Assembly: GCF_000818395.1 (NCBI RefSeq)
Contig: NZ_JWJG01000028.1
Location: 4,852,615-4,916,614, forward strand
Source: Noviherbaspirillum autotrophicum
GTDB taxonomy: Bacteria; Pseudomonadota; Gammaproteobacteria; Burkholderiales; Burkholderiaceae_D
DNA: 64,000 nt
Direction of reading: 5' to 3'
Both the position numbers and the translations under genes were made by a program. Below the pieces are notes generated by a model that was not told the DNA's origin, did no database searches, and saw only the letters and a list, made by a program, of their open reading frames with translations. Shown in pieces: positions 50,501-60,720 of the stretch. Every line of letters begins with the position of its first letter. Position 1 is the stretch's first letter.

Positions 50501-51288
50501 GCTCCCGCGGTGCGTGCAGCGCGCACCGGTTTTGCCTGGCGCGCCGGCGCTTCCTCGAGCCAGCCGTAGCCGCGCTCTTCCAGCTCCAGCGCCAGCTCCT
50601 TGCCGCCGGTCTTGACGATGCGCCCCTGTGACAGCACGTGCACGAAATCCGGCACCACGTAGTCGAGCAGCCGCTGGTAGTGCGTGACCATGATCATGGC
50701 GCGCTCCGGGCTGCGCAGCGCGTTGATGCCCTGCGCGACGAGCTGCAGCGCGTCGATGTCGAGGCCGGAGTCGGTTTCGTCGAGGATCGCCAGCTTCGGT
50801 TCCAAGAGCGCCATCTGCAGCACTTCGTTGCGCTTTTTCTCGCCGCCGGAAAAACCTTCGTTCACCGAGCGGTACAGCAGCTCGTCGCTCATCTGCATTT
50901 GCTTCATCTTTTGCTTGATGAGCTTCAAAAACTCCATCGCGTCGAGCTCCGGCAGCCCGCGGTGCTTGCGCACGTTGTTGACCGCCGCCTTGAGCAGGTA
51001 GACGTTGCTCACGCCGGGGATCTCGACCGGATACTGAAAGGCGAGGAACACGCCTTCGCGCGCGCGCTCCTCGGGTGCCAGCGGCAGCAGGTCGCGCCCC
51101 TGGTACAGCACTTCGCCCGCGGTGACGTGATAGTTGTCGCGCCCGGCCAGCACCTGCGCCAGCGTGCTCTTGCCGGAGCCGTTCGGCCCCATGATGGCGT
51201 GCACTTCGCCGGCATTTACGGTGAGGTTCAGGCCGCGCAGGATCTCGTTGCCGTCGACCGATGCATGGAGATTAGTGATTTTCAACAT
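50497..51288 (-). CDS. sufC: Fe-S assembly ATPase SufC
   Basis: 263 residues, ABC ATPase. Walker A GPNGSGKST at 34-42, Q-loop in FLAFQYPVEIPG near 83, signature FSGGEKKR at 146-153 and Walker B LAILDE at 166-171. A basic C-terminal extension (APARQAKPVRAARTAGA) is longer than in E. coli SufC. It forms the SufBCD scaffold complex with its neighbours; gap of 15 bp after sufB. Confidence 0.96.
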   Translation of the reverse strand: MLKITNLHASVDGNEILRGLNLTVNAGEVHAIMGPNGSGKSTLAQVLAGRDNYHVTAGEVLYQGRDLLPLAPEERAREGVFLAFQYPVEIPGVSNVYLLKAAVNNVRKHRGLPELDAMEFLKLIKQKMKQMQMSDELLYRSVNEGFSGGEKKRNEVLQMALLEPKLAILDETDSGLDIDALQLVAQGINALRSPERAMIMVTHYQRLLDYVVPDFVHVLSQGRIVKTGGKELALELEERGYGWLEEAPARQAKPVRAARTAGA

Positions 51289-51303
51289 GTTTGCTTTTCC
51301 TTG

Positions 51304-52748
<1,445 letters not shown>

Positions 52749-52752
<4 letters not shown>

Positions 52753-53228
52753 GATGTCGTTTCCTGTGTCCTGTTCGTTGCGGATGTGCGCTTGCGGGTC
52801 AGCGCGCTGGCGTCGACCGGCTGCGGCACCGGCGCGATCATTTGGTCGAGCGTGATCTCGCGCAGCACGCCGAGCACCGCGCGGTTGATGCGCTGCCAGT
52901 TGGCGCGCACCGCGCACGCCGCTTCCTGGGTGCACAGGCCGGGCGTGACGCTGCATTCGGTCATGCCGATCGGCCCGTCCATCGCATGGATGATGTCGGC
53001 CAGCGTGATCTCGGCAGCCGGCCGCGCCAGCAGGTAGCCGCCACGCGCGCCGCGCAGCGACGCGACCAGGCCGCCGCGCCCCAGGATCTTGAGGATCTTG
53101 CTAACGGTAGGCACCGGCACATGGATCGCGGCGGCGATTTCGGCGGCGCTGCGGCTGCGCTCCGGCTCGCCGATCATCGCGGTCAGCACCACCGTGCCGT
53201 AGTCGGCCATCTTGCTCAGTCTTAGCAT
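52749..53228 (-). CDS. Rrf2 family SUF system regulator
   Basis: 159 residues. The winged-helix Rrf2 domain (about 1-80) opens [19 protein letters not shown] and includes [16 protein letters not shown] as recognition helix. Three cysteines, C92, C99 and C105 ([13 protein letters not shown]), lie in the Fe-S ligand region, as in IscR-like sensors. First gene of the suf operon and likely its autorepressor; an Rrf2-type dyad covers its -10 region (53252-53270). Confidence 0.93.
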
Positions 53229-53251
53229 CGTCGTTGCGGGTAATTTTTAAA

Positions 53252-53287
53252 CAGTACCAATTTAGTCCTATTAAACCGATTTTGCAA
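53252..53287 (-). promoter_or_regulatory. suf operon promoter with an Rrf2-type operator
   Basis: On the minus strand, TTGCAA (53287-53282), a 17-nt spacer and TAAATT (53264-53259) make a credible sigma-70 promoter. The imperfect dyad TAGGACT-AAATT-GGTACTG (53270-53252) covers the -10, as expected for autorepression by the Rrf2 protein encoded just downstream. A possible sdhC -10 (TATAAA, 53326-53331, plus strand) lies about 60 bp away. Confidence 0.65.
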
Positions 53288-53399
53288 GTCCCCCGGTAAT
53301 GCGGCCGATGGCGGAACTTCTCCGATATAAAAAAGTCATCCATTGCGGAACATGCCGATCGGTTCCGATTCCGGCAGTTTTTCTTGCACGGCGGACAAC

Positions 53400-53774
53400 A
53401 TGAAAGCCTCGCGGCCGACGTTCTTCAACCTGACGCAGATCCAGCTGCCGGTCGGCGCCTGCACCTCGATCGCGCACCGCATCAGCGGCGTACTGCTGGC
53501 GCTTGGCACGCCGTTCGGCATCTACCTGCTGGACCTGTCGCTGCGCGGGCCGCAAGGCTATGCGCAGGCGGCCGCGCTGCTCGAGCGCACGGGCATCAAG
53601 CTGCTGCTGGTGCTGTTCGTCTGGGCGCTGACGCACCATCTGCTGGCGGGCCTGCGCCACCTGCTCAGCGACATCGACATCGGGTCCGAGCTGCGCCCTG
53701 CGCGCGCCAGTGCATGGGCGGTCAACTGCGGCGCGGCCTTCATCGCGCTCTTGAGCATCGGAGCAGTGTTTTGA
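53400..53774 (+). CDS. sdhC: Succinate dehydrogenase cytochrome b556 subunit SdhC
   Basis: 124 residues with three transmembrane segments. The N-terminus KASRPTFFNLTQIQLPVGACTSIAHRISGVLLA is typical (RP..F-L segment, SI-HRISG near 26-31), and a His in THHLLAGLRHLLSD near 85 is the usual heme b ligand region. Start ATG 53400 is chosen because the longer frame from 53343 adds a non-homologous leader. Divergent from the suf operon; the stop overlaps sdhD by 4 nt. Confidence 0.9.
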   Translation: MKASRPTFFNLTQIQLPVGACTSIAHRISGVLLALGTPFGIYLLDLSLRGPQGYAQAAALLERTGIKLLLVLFVWALTHHLLAGLRHLLSDIDIGSELRPARASAWAVNCGAAFIALLSIGAVF

Positions 53775-54109
53775 AAAAGGCGCTGTCCGGACTGCGCGCC
53801 TGGCTGGTGCAGCGCGTCACCGCCGTCTACATGCTGCTGTTCTGCATCATCGCGCTGTTGCGCCTTGCCGCAGGCCGGCCGCATTCCTACGACGAATGGC
53901 GCGCCTGGCTCGCCGCGCCGCTGACGCGCACCGCGATCGCGCTGTTTTTCGCCGCGCTGCTGCTGCATGCCTGGGTCGGATTGCGCGATGTGATGATGGA
54001 CTACGTGCAGCCGCTGGCGCTGCGCGTGGCATTGCTGGCGCTGCTGGCATTCGCGCTGGGCGGCATGGCCTTGTGGGTGGCCCGCATCCTGCTGCTGGCG
54101 CCAGCCTGA
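53771..54109 (+). CDS. sdhD: Succinate dehydrogenase membrane anchor SdhD
   Basis: 112 residues from a TTG start at 53771 that overlaps the sdhC stop (TTGA), with GGAG 7 nt upstream; no ATG or GTG is available in frame nearby. Three transmembrane segments; RAWLVQRVTAVYML near 10-23 and LLLHAWVGLRDVMMDYVQP (His as heme ligand) near 64-80 match SdhD. Its stop is 27 bp before sdhB, where sdhA is normally expected. Confidence 0.88.
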   Translation: MKKALSGLRAWLVQRVTAVYMLLFCIIALLRLAAGRPHSYDEWRAWLAAPLTRTAIALFFAALLLHAWVGLRDVMMDYVQPLALRVALLALLAFALGGMALWVARILLLAPA

Positions 54110-54136
54110 TGGCGGATTCACCGAGATGGGGCGCGC

Positions 54137-54832
54137 ATGAAATTTTCCATTTACCGCTATGACCCGGACGCCGATGCGCGCCCCTACATGCAGGATTACG
54201 ACATCGCGCTAGCGCCGACCGACCACATGCTGCTCGATGCGATCCTGCGCATCAAGATGGAAGACGACTCGCTCAGCATCCGGCGCTCCTGCCGCGAAGG
54301 CGTGTGCGGCTCCGACGCGATCAACATCAATGGCCGCAATGGCCTGGCCTGCATCACGCCGGTCAGGAGCCTGCGGGAGCCGGTCGAATTGCGCCCGCTG
54401 CCGAGCTTTCCGGTGATCCGCGACCTGGTGGTCGACATGACACAGTTTTTCAGGCAGTACCATTCGGTCAAGCCGTACCTGATCAACCACGACACGCCGC
54501 CCGAGAAGGAGCGGCTGCAGTCGCCGCAGCAGCGCGACGAGCTCGACGGCCTGTACGAATGCATCCTGTGCGCCTGCTGCTCCAGCCAGTGCCCGTCGTT
54601 CTGGTGGAACCCCGACAAGTTCGTCGGGCCGGCCGGCCTGCTGCAAGCGTGCCGCTTCATCGTCGACAGCCGCGATCAGGCCACGCAGGAGCGGCTCGAC
54701 GATTTGAACGACGCCTACCGGCTGTTTCGCTGCCGCACCATCATGAATTGTTCGGAAGTCTGTCCGAAAGGCCTGCGGCCGTCGCGCGCGATCGAGAAAA
54801 TCCGGCTGCGCATGGTCAGGGAATCGTTCTAG
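54137..54832 (+). CDS. sdhB: Succinate dehydrogenase iron-sulfur subunit SdhB
   Basis: 231 residues. 2Fe-2S ligands C52, C57, D60 and C72 in SCREGVCGSD...LACITP (the Asp at the third position is normal for SdhB). Ferredoxin-type clusters: C-x2-C-x2-CC...CP near 150-158 and C...CSEVCPKG near 200-210. Complete, normal size, start MKFSIYRYDPDADARPYM. The flavoprotein gene sdhA is missing between sdhD and sdhB. It converges with the LysR gene, stops overlapping by 4 nt. Confidence 0.95.
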   Translation: MKFSIYRYDPDADARPYMQDYDIALAPTDHMLLDAILRIKMEDDSLSIRRSCREGVCGSDAININGRNGLACITPVRSLREPVELRPLPSFPVIRDLVVDMTQFFRQYHSVKPYLINHDTPPEKERLQSPQQRDELDGLYECILCACCSSQCPSFWWNPDKFVGPAGLLQACRFIVDSRDQATQERLDDLNDAYRLFRCRTIMNCSEVCPKGLRPSRAIEKIRLRMVRESF

Positions 54833-55737
54833 CGCATGAATTCCTTGCCGTGGATCGCCGACAGGATCGCCTCGACCGCCGGATGCTTGATCTTGCGCTC
54901 GTTCGAAATCGCGTAGAACTGTTCGCGCACCTGAGCCAGCTCGCCCACCGGCACTGCGCCGAACTGCTCGCGCACATCCTTGGCCAGCGCCGACGGCGCG
55001 GGGAACAGGCCGACGCCGTTGCGCCCGAAGGTGTTCAGCAGCGCATTGTCGTCGAACTCGCCGACCACGTCCGGGCGCACGTCATGGTTCTCGAACCAGT
55101 GGTCGAGCCGGCCGCGAATGGCGTTGCCGCGCGTGGGCAGCAGCAGCGGCGCGCCATTGAGGCTGGCCGGGAATTTCGGGCGGTAGCGCTTGGCCATTTC
55201 GGGCAAGCCGAACAGCGAAATTTCGCTTTCCCCCAGCAAATGACTAAACACGCGCAAAGTCGTTCCAGAAGGCACCGGCCGGTCGGTCAAGACCACGTCG
55301 AGCTTGTGCACCGACAAGTTGCCGAGCAGCGATTCGAAATCGTCTTCGTAGCAAATCAGCTTGATCTTTTGCGGCAGTTTCAATGCCGCATCGAGCAGGC
55401 GCGATGCAATCAGTTTCGGCAAGGAATCGGAAATCCCGACCGCCAGGCGCATGGTGCGGCCCACGTCGGTTTCAGCCAGGACTTCCTGCATTTGCTCGCC
55501 CAGCAGGAAAATCTGATCGGCGTAACCGAGTGCCACGCGTCCGGCCTCGGTCAGCACCAGGCGGCGGCCCTGCGGCGCAAGCAAGGCCTTGCCGATGGCC
55601 TGCTCCAGCAGAGCAAGTTGCGCACTGATCGTCTGGACCGCCACGTCGAGCCGCTCGGCGGCCCGCGTCACGCTCCCTTCCTTGGCAACAACCCAGAAAT
55701 AATAGAGATGGCGATAGTTCAGCGCGGCATTTTTCAT
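54829..55737 (-). CDS. LysR family regulator (NhaR-like)
   Basis: 302 residues. The N-terminal winged HTH (LNYRHLYYFWVVAKEGSVTRAAERLDVAVQTISAQLALLE split in parts) has the NYxHLYYFW start of the NhaR branch. The substrate-binding domain follows from about 90. NhaR controls Na+/H+ antiport and biofilm genes in E. coli; no antiporter gene is adjacent here. ATG 55737 (Met 8 of a longer frame) matches the family start. Divergent from the BI-1 gene. Confidence 0.88.
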   Translation of the reverse strand: MKNAALNYRHLYYFWVVAKEGSVTRAAERLDVAVQTISAQLALLEQAIGKALLAPQGRRLVLTEAGRVALGYADQIFLLGEQMQEVLAETDVGRTMRLAVGISDSLPKLIASRLLDAALKLPQKIKLICYEDDFESLLGNLSVHKLDVVLTDRPVPSGTTLRVFSHLLGESEISLFGLPEMAKRYRPKFPASLNGAPLLLPTRGNAIRGRLDHWFENHDVRPDVVGEFDDNALLNTFGRNGVGLFPAPSALAKDVREQFGAVPVGELAQVREQFYAISNERKIKHPAVEAILSAIHGKEFMR

Positions 55738-55902
55738 TCTTCGGTTTTTACGAAACAAAGCTTCTATTATCTTCGCTTTTTAATGCGATGCAAGCGTTAT
55801 AACATAGCCTCTGTCGACGTTGATGGGAGTGTCCGATGTAGCCATGCATCGCATACCAATCTTACTGCCTGACTGTCTGTATTTTTCCGAAAGGGATGAA
55901 TT

Positions 55903-56592
55903 ATGAATGACCGCTATACTTCGCTGCGCGCCGGTTCACTGCGCAGCCGCTCGGCCACCACCGTGATCGACGCTTCGGCGCATCGCGTGCTGCGCAATAC
56001 CTATATGCTGCTGTCGCTCACGCTGGCCTTTTCCGCCGTGACTGCCGGCGCGTCCGCCGCGCTCGGCTTGCCGCGCCCGGGCATGCTGCTGACGCTGGCC
56101 GGCTATTTCGGCCTGCTGTTTTTGGTCAACAAGTTCCGCGACCGCGGCCTGGGCGTGGCCTTCGTGTTCGCGCTGACCGGCTTCATGGGTTACACGCTGG
56201 GGCCGATCATCAGCCATTACCTGCACATGCCCAACGGCGCGCAGATCGTAATGACCGCCATGGGCGGCACCGCCGCGATCTTCCTTGGCTTGTCGGCGTA
56301 TGCGCTGGTGTCCAAGCGCGACTTCACGTTCATGGGCGGCTTTTTGTTCGTCGGCGTACTGGTGGCCTTCCTGGCGGGCATCGCGGCGATCCTGTTCCAG
56401 ATTCCGGCGCTGTCGCTGGCCGTGTCCGCGATCTTCGTGCTGCTCATGTCCGGCATGATCCTGTTTGAAACCAGCAATATCGTGCGCGGCGGCGAAACCA
56501 ACTACGTGATGGCGACGGTAAGCCTGTATGTGACGATCTTCAACCTGTTCACCAGCCTGCTGCATTTGCTGGGCTTTGCAAGCAACGATTAA
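55903..56592 (+). CDS. Bax inhibitor-1 / YccA family membrane protein
   Basis: 229 residues, seven transmembrane segments. Begins NDRYTSLRAGSLRSRSAT, with HRVLRNTYMLLSLTLAFSAVTAG as first membrane segment, and ends in YVTIFNLFTSLLHLLGFASND, the usual BI-1 C-terminus. AAAGGGA lies upstream of the ATG. These proteins are putative calcium channels or modulators of membrane proteases (FtsH partner YccA). An intrinsic terminator follows directly. Confidence 0.93.
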   Translation: MNDRYTSLRAGSLRSRSATTVIDASAHRVLRNTYMLLSLTLAFSAVTAGASAALGLPRPGMLLTLAGYFGLLFLVNKFRDRGLGVAFVFALTGFMGYTLGPIISHYLHMPNGAQIVMTAMGGTAAIFLGLSAYALVSKRDFTFMGGFLFVGVLVAFLAGIAAILFQIPALSLAVSAIFVLLMSGMILFETSNIVRGGETNYVMATVSLYVTIFNLFTSLLHLLGFASND

Positions 56593-56624
56593 ACCTGCTT
56601 GTCCCATGTACCTGTGAAGTGTTT

Positions 56625-56653
56625 AAGGGCGTCGTATCCGGCGCCCTTTTTTT
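56625..56653 (+). terminator. Intrinsic terminator after the BI-1 gene
   Basis: AAGGGCG (56625-56631) and CGCCCTT (56642-56648) pair around a 10-nt loop, followed by a T-run to 56653 (seven T counting the stem end). Located 33 bp past the BI-1 stop. Confidence 0.85.
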
Positions 56654-56675
56654 GTAAAACCAACCAAGTCACGCC

Positions 56676-57431
56676 ATGCTCGAACTGCTGCTCGACCCGC
56701 AAGCCTGGATTGCCCTGCTCACCCTGACCTCGCTGGAACTGGTGCTGGGCATCGACAACATCATTTTCATCTCGATCCTGGTCGCCAAGCTGCCGCGCGC
56801 GCAGCAAGAGCTGGCGCGCCGCCTCGGCCTGTTCCTCGCGATGTTCATGCGCATCGCCCTGCTGCTGGTGCTGTCGTGGATCGTCGGCTTGACCGCGCCG
56901 CTGTTTGCCGTTGGCCAGTGGGAGTTCTCCGGACGCGACCTGGTGCTGGTTGGCGGCGGCCTGTTCCTGCTGTGGAAGAGCGTCGGCGAAATCCACGACA
57001 CCTTCGAAGGCGCGGAAGGCGCCGTGACCGCCGCCAAAAAGCTCAGCTTCGCCTCCGCCATCGTGCAGATCATGCTGATCGATCTGGTGTTCTCGCTCGA
57101 CTCCATCATCACCGCCGTCGGCATGGTCGACCAGTTACCGGTGATGATCGCCGCCGTGATCGCCTCGGTCGGCCTGATGATGTTCTTCGCCCGCCCGATC
57201 GGCCTTTTCGTCGCGGAGCATCCGACCATCAAGATGCTGGCCCTGTCGTTCCTGGTGGTGGTCGCGGTCGTGCTGATCGCCGAAGGATTCGGCAATCATG
57301 TGCCGAAGGGATATATCTACAGCGCGATGGCCTTCTCGGTCGTGGTGGAAATGCTCAATATCCGCCTGCGCAGGCGCACCCGCACTGGCCATACGGCGCA
57401 GCCGGAGCAGGTACGCCAGGAAGGACATTGA
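56676..57431 (+). CDS. TerC family integral membrane protein
   Basis: 251 residues, seven transmembrane segments. The family acids are seen in LELVLGIDNIIFISILVAKLP near 20-40 and IDLVFSLDSIITAVGMVDQ near 135-153. A short basic C-terminal tail (RLRRRTRTGHT) follows. TerC/YoaE/Alx proteins are linked to manganese export and to metalation of secreted proteins. It starts after the BI-1 terminator and so has its own promoter, which I cannot pick out. Confidence 0.92.
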   Translation: MLELLLDPQAWIALLTLTSLELVLGIDNIIFISILVAKLPRAQQELARRLGLFLAMFMRIALLLVLSWIVGLTAPLFAVGQWEFSGRDLVLVGGGLFLLWKSVGEIHDTFEGAEGAVTAAKKLSFASAIVQIMLIDLVFSLDSIITAVGMVDQLPVMIAAVIASVGLMMFFARPIGLFVAEHPTIKMLALSFLVVVAVVLIAEGFGNHVPKGYIYSAMAFSVVVEMLNIRLRRRTRTGHTAQPEQVRQEGH

Positions 57432-57519
57432 TCCTTCCTGAAGTTTCCGGCGCCATCTGCTAATCTCGGGCATTCCGGCACACATCGCATAGGCGGTGTG
57501 TGCGCCTGCCTGTGACGCA

Positions 57520-58725
57520 ATGACCAATCCGCTGCGCGAATACCGCTCTTTCCGCCATTTCTTCCTCAGTCGCATCGCGACGACCATGGCCAACCAGATG
57601 ATGATGGTCGTCATTGGCTGGCAAATGTATGACCTCACCCATAGCGCCTACGACCTCGGCATGGTCGGCCTGGCGCAATTCCTGCCGTCGCTGGCGCTGA
57701 CGCTGGTGGTCGGCCAGGTGGCCGACCGCTTCGACCGGCGCCGCGTGCTCGCCTGGTGCCTGGGCGGCCAGCTGCTGGTCGCCGCGCTGCTGGTCGCCGG
57801 CACCTGGGGCGGCTGGCTGAACAAGCAGGCGATCCTGTCCGCCGCCGTCGCACTGGGCGCGGCCAAGGCGTTCCAGATGCCGACGCAGCAGTCGCTCGGC
57901 CCGCTGCTGGTGCCGCCGCCGGTGCTGCCGCGGGCGATTTCGATCAGCGCCGCCGGCTCGCAGTTCGCCATCATCGTCGGCCCGGCCGTGGGCGGCTTCC
58001 TGTACGTGGCCGGGCCGCAGGTAGTCTATGCGACCAGCGCGGTACTGTTTTCGGTCGCCATCGGCATGGCGCTGGCGGTCCGCCTCGATCATGCGCCCTT
58101 GAAGCGCGAAGCGGTCAGCCTGCAAAGCCTGTTTGCCGGGATTGCCTTCATCTGGCACCGCAAGGAAGTGCTCGGCGCGATTTCACTCGACCTGTTCGCG
58201 GTGCTGCTGGGTGGCGCCACCGCCTTGCTGCCGATTTTCACGCGCGACATCCTGCATGTCGGCCCTTGGGGGCTGGGGCTGCTGCGCTCGGCGCCGGCCG
58301 TCGGCGCGCTGGCCGTGTCGCTCGTGCTGACGCGGCATCCGATCCAGCGCCGCGCAGGGAAAATCATGTTCGGCTCGGTGGCGCTGTACGGGCTTGCCAC
58401 CCTGGTGTTCGCCTTGTCCGGCACGTTCCTGCTGTCGCTGGTCGCGCTGGCCGCCAGCGGCGCATTCGACATGGTATCGGTGGTGATCCGGCAGTCGCTG
58501 GTGCAGCTCGACACGCCCAATGACATGCGCGGGCGCGTCAGCGCGGTCAACTCGATCTTCATCGGCGCATCCAACCAGCTTGGCGAATTCGAGTCGGGGC
58601 TGACCGCTGCCTGGTTCGGTACGGTGCCGTCGGTGGTCATCGGGGCTGCCGGCACGCTGCTGGTGGTGGCGGCATGGATGAAACTGTTTCCGGCGCTGGC
58701 GCGGCGGGAAAGGCTGGGCAGTTAG
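57520..58725 (+). CDS. MFS transporter, EntS-like
   Basis: 401 residues, about eleven to twelve transmembrane segments. The start region TNPLREYRSFRHFFLSRIATTMANQMMMVVIGWQMYDLT (in parts), the GQVADRFDRRRVL motif A loop and the SLVQLDTPNDMRGRVSAVNSIFIGASNQLGEFESG stretch are typical of the enterobactin-exporter/multidrug type. No siderophore genes adjoin it. The ATG at 57520 is chosen over 57496. Followed by the XRE/MmyB regulator gene after about 90 bp. Confidence 0.9.
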   Translation: MTNPLREYRSFRHFFLSRIATTMANQMMMVVIGWQMYDLTHSAYDLGMVGLAQFLPSLALTLVVGQVADRFDRRRVLAWCLGGQLLVAALLVAGTWGGWLNKQAILSAAVALGAAKAFQMPTQQSLGPLLVPPPVLPRAISISAAGSQFAIIVGPAVGGFLYVAGPQVVYATSAVLFSVAIGMALAVRLDHAPLKREAVSLQSLFAGIAFIWHRKEVLGAISLDLFAVLLGGATALLPIFTRDILHVGPWGLGLLRSAPAVGALAVSLVLTRHPIQRRAGKIMFGSVALYGLATLVFALSGTFLLSLVALAASGAFDMVSVVIRQSLVQLDTPNDMRGRVSAVNSIFIGASNQLGEFESGLTAAWFGTVPSVVIGAAGTLLVVAAWMKLFPALARRERLGS

Positions 58726-58818
58726 GGAGCAGCCGGGACCTGCGCGGACGCCTTCCGGCGCGAACCGATGACGTCGCAGGTAATGGGCATGTACAGTTGC
58801 CTTAGGTATGATTGGAAC

Positions 58819-59622
58819 ATGACGAACACGATCCGCCCCGTTGGAGAGTACCTGCGCCAGTGGCGCCAGCGGCGCCGCCTGAGCCAGCTCGACCTGGCGC
58901 TGGAAGCCGAGATTTCGACGCGCCACCTGAGTTTCATGGAAACCGGGCGCGCCCTGCCGAGCCGCGAGATGGTGCTGCGCCTGGCGGAGCGGCTCGACAT
59001 TCCGCTGCGCGAACGCAATGCGCTGCTGCTCGCCGCCGGCTACGCGCCGATGTTCCTGCAACGAAAGCTGGACGATCCGGCGCTGCAGGCCGTGCGCAAG
59101 GCGATGGAACTGGTGCTGGCCGGGCATGAACCGTATCCGGCGCTGGCGATCGACCGCCACTGGAACCTGGTCGCAGCCAACAAGGCGCTGCCGCCGCTGC
59201 TGGACGGGGTCGATCCCGCCCTCCTGCAGCCGCCGGTCAATGTGCTGCGGCTAAGCCTGCATCCGCAAGGCATGGCGCCGCGCATCGCCAATTACTGGGA
59301 ATGGCGCGCCCACCTGTTCGAGCGGCTGCGCCGCCAGATCGATCTCTCGGCCGACCCGGTGCTGACGGAGCTACTGCATGAGTTGAGCGGCTATCCGGCG
59401 CCGGACGGGCTGGCACCGCAGGCAAGCGGCAGCAGCCAGGCCTACGCGGGCGTCGTGGTGCCGCTGCAACTGGCGAGCCCCGCCGGCACGCTGTCGTTCA
59501 TCAGCACCACCACCCTGTTCGGCACGCCGCTCGACGTGACGCTGTCAGAACTGGCGCTGGAATCGTTCTTTCCGGCCGACGAGCGGACGGCGCAGGCCTT
59601 GCAGCGTCACGCCGCCTTGTAG
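58819..59622 (+). CDS. XRE family regulator with MmyB-like ligand domain
   Basis: 268 residues. The Xre HTH (about 10-65: LRQWRQRRRLSQLDLALEAEISTRHLSFMETGRALPSRE split in parts) is followed by a PAS-like MmyB ligand-binding domain (about 95-260) with YPALAIDRHWNLVAANKALPPLL and NVLRLSLHPQGMAPRIANYWEWRAHLFERL. Such regulators often repress an adjacent oxidoreductase or transporter; the likely partner here is the MFS gene just upstream. Start at 58819 is the only one placing the HTH at the N-terminus. Confidence 0.92.
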   Translation: MTNTIRPVGEYLRQWRQRRRLSQLDLALEAEISTRHLSFMETGRALPSREMVLRLAERLDIPLRERNALLLAAGYAPMFLQRKLDDPALQAVRKAMELVLAGHEPYPALAIDRHWNLVAANKALPPLLDGVDPALLQPPVNVLRLSLHPQGMAPRIANYWEWRAHLFERLRRQIDLSADPVLTELLHELSGYPAPDGLAPQASGSSQAYAGVVVPLQLASPAGTLSFISTTTLFGTPLDVTLSELALESFFPADERTAQALQRHAAL

Positions 59623-59646
59623 GGCGTGATCGCCCCGCGGCTTGGC

Positions 59647-60720
59647 TCACTTGAGCTGCAGGATGCGTCGCGCGCCGTTCAGTACGATGAAGCCGATGAT
59701 GGTGCCGATGACCAGGTCGGGATAGGGCGACCCCGTCCATGCCACCAGTGCGCCGGCGACGATGACGCCGGCGTTGGCAATGACGTCATTCGCAGAAAAG
59801 ATGTAGCTGGCTTTCATGTGCGCGCCCCCATCCCGCTTGAGCGAAATCAGGATCAGGCAGGTCGCGTTTGCCGCCAGCGCGAGCAGCCCGATGTACATCA
59901 TCAAGCCCGACTCCGGCTCGCTGCCGTCAATAAAGCGGCGCGCCACCTCGATCAGCGCGCCTATGGCGAGCGCCATCTGCAGCCACCCGGCAAAGTGCGC
60001 GGCGCGGACCTTCATGCTGGCGGCGCGACCGACGGCATATAGCGCGAGGCCATACACCGCGGCGTCGGCGAACATGTCCAGGGAATCGGCGATCAGGCCG
60101 GTTGATTGCGCGAGCAATCCCACCACGAGTTCCAGGATGAACATGACTGCATTGATCGCCAGGAGAAGGCGCAGCGTGCGCGCCTCGGAAGCGTCCTCAT
60201 GCCGACGGGCTGCGTCGTGCGTCGCAATTGAGGCCGGCGCCGAATCGCGCAGGGCCGCTTCCAGATGGAGCGGTTCAAGCCGTTCCAGGATCGCTGCCGG
60301 TGGGCCGAGATGAATGACCTCCAGCACGCGGTTGGCAAGGTCGAACCGCAGCGCCCCAATGCCGGGCAGCTCCGCGAGCGCCATGCGGATCATGCTTTCT
60401 TCCGACGGACAGTCCATTTTCGGAACAGAAAAAGAGCTGCGGAAATACGCGCCCGTCTCCTGCGGTGACGCGACCGGCGTCGACCGCAGAAGCGCTGCGC
60501 CAAGGTTTAGGGGACGCAGGCGGTCCAGCACTGGCTGCGGGGAGCCGCGATGGCGGACACGCAATTCCCGGCCGGCCAGATCGAACGCCAGGCTTTGCAC
60601 CTCGCTTAAGCCGTCTAACGCCAGGCGAATCAGGTTTTCCTCGGACGGGCAATCCATCTTGGGAATCGCGAATGCGCTTTCGGTTGCGGCGGGTTCAACT
60701 AGGTTGTCTGTCATGGCCAT
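59647..60720 (-). CDS. Cation transporter with two N-terminal HMA-like repeats
   Basis: 357 residues. Residues 17-81 and 97-158 are tandem HMA-like domains with nearly identical openings (FAIPKMDCPSEENLIRLAL and FSVPKMDCPSEESMIRMAL). In place of the CxxC of copper/zinc HMA domains each has a lone Cys in MDCPSEE. Residues about 183-357 form a cation-diffusion-facilitator membrane domain with five to six segments and acid sites (ADSLDMFADA near 211; NDVIANAG near 325). It is expected to export a divalent cation. ATG 60720 (GGAACG upstream) is preferred; ATG 60714 is also possible. Upstream region is AT-rich and leads into the Crp gene. Confidence 0.88.
   Translation of the reverse strand: MAMTDNLVEPAATESAFAIPKMDCPSEENLIRLALDGLSEVQSLAFDLAGRELRVRHRGSPQPVLDRLRPLNLGAALLRSTPVASPQETGAYFRSSFSVPKMDCPSEESMIRMALAELPGIGALRFDLANRVLEVIHLGPPAAILERLEPLHLEAALRDSAPASIATHDAARRHEDASEARTLRLLLAINAVMFILELVVGLLAQSTGLIADSLDMFADAAVYGLALYAVGRAASMKVRAAHFAGWLQMALAIGALIEVARRFIDGSEPESGLMMYIGLLALAANATCLILISLKRDGGAHMKASYIFSANDVIANAGVIVAGALVAWTGSPYPDLVIGTIIGFIVLNGARRILQLK

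Noticed and set aside
54109-54162. A 17-codon frame between sdhD and sdhB as a remnant of sdhA
   Set aside because: The peptide MADSPRWGAHEIFHLPL has no similarity to the FAD-binding N-terminus of SdhA and overlaps sdhB.
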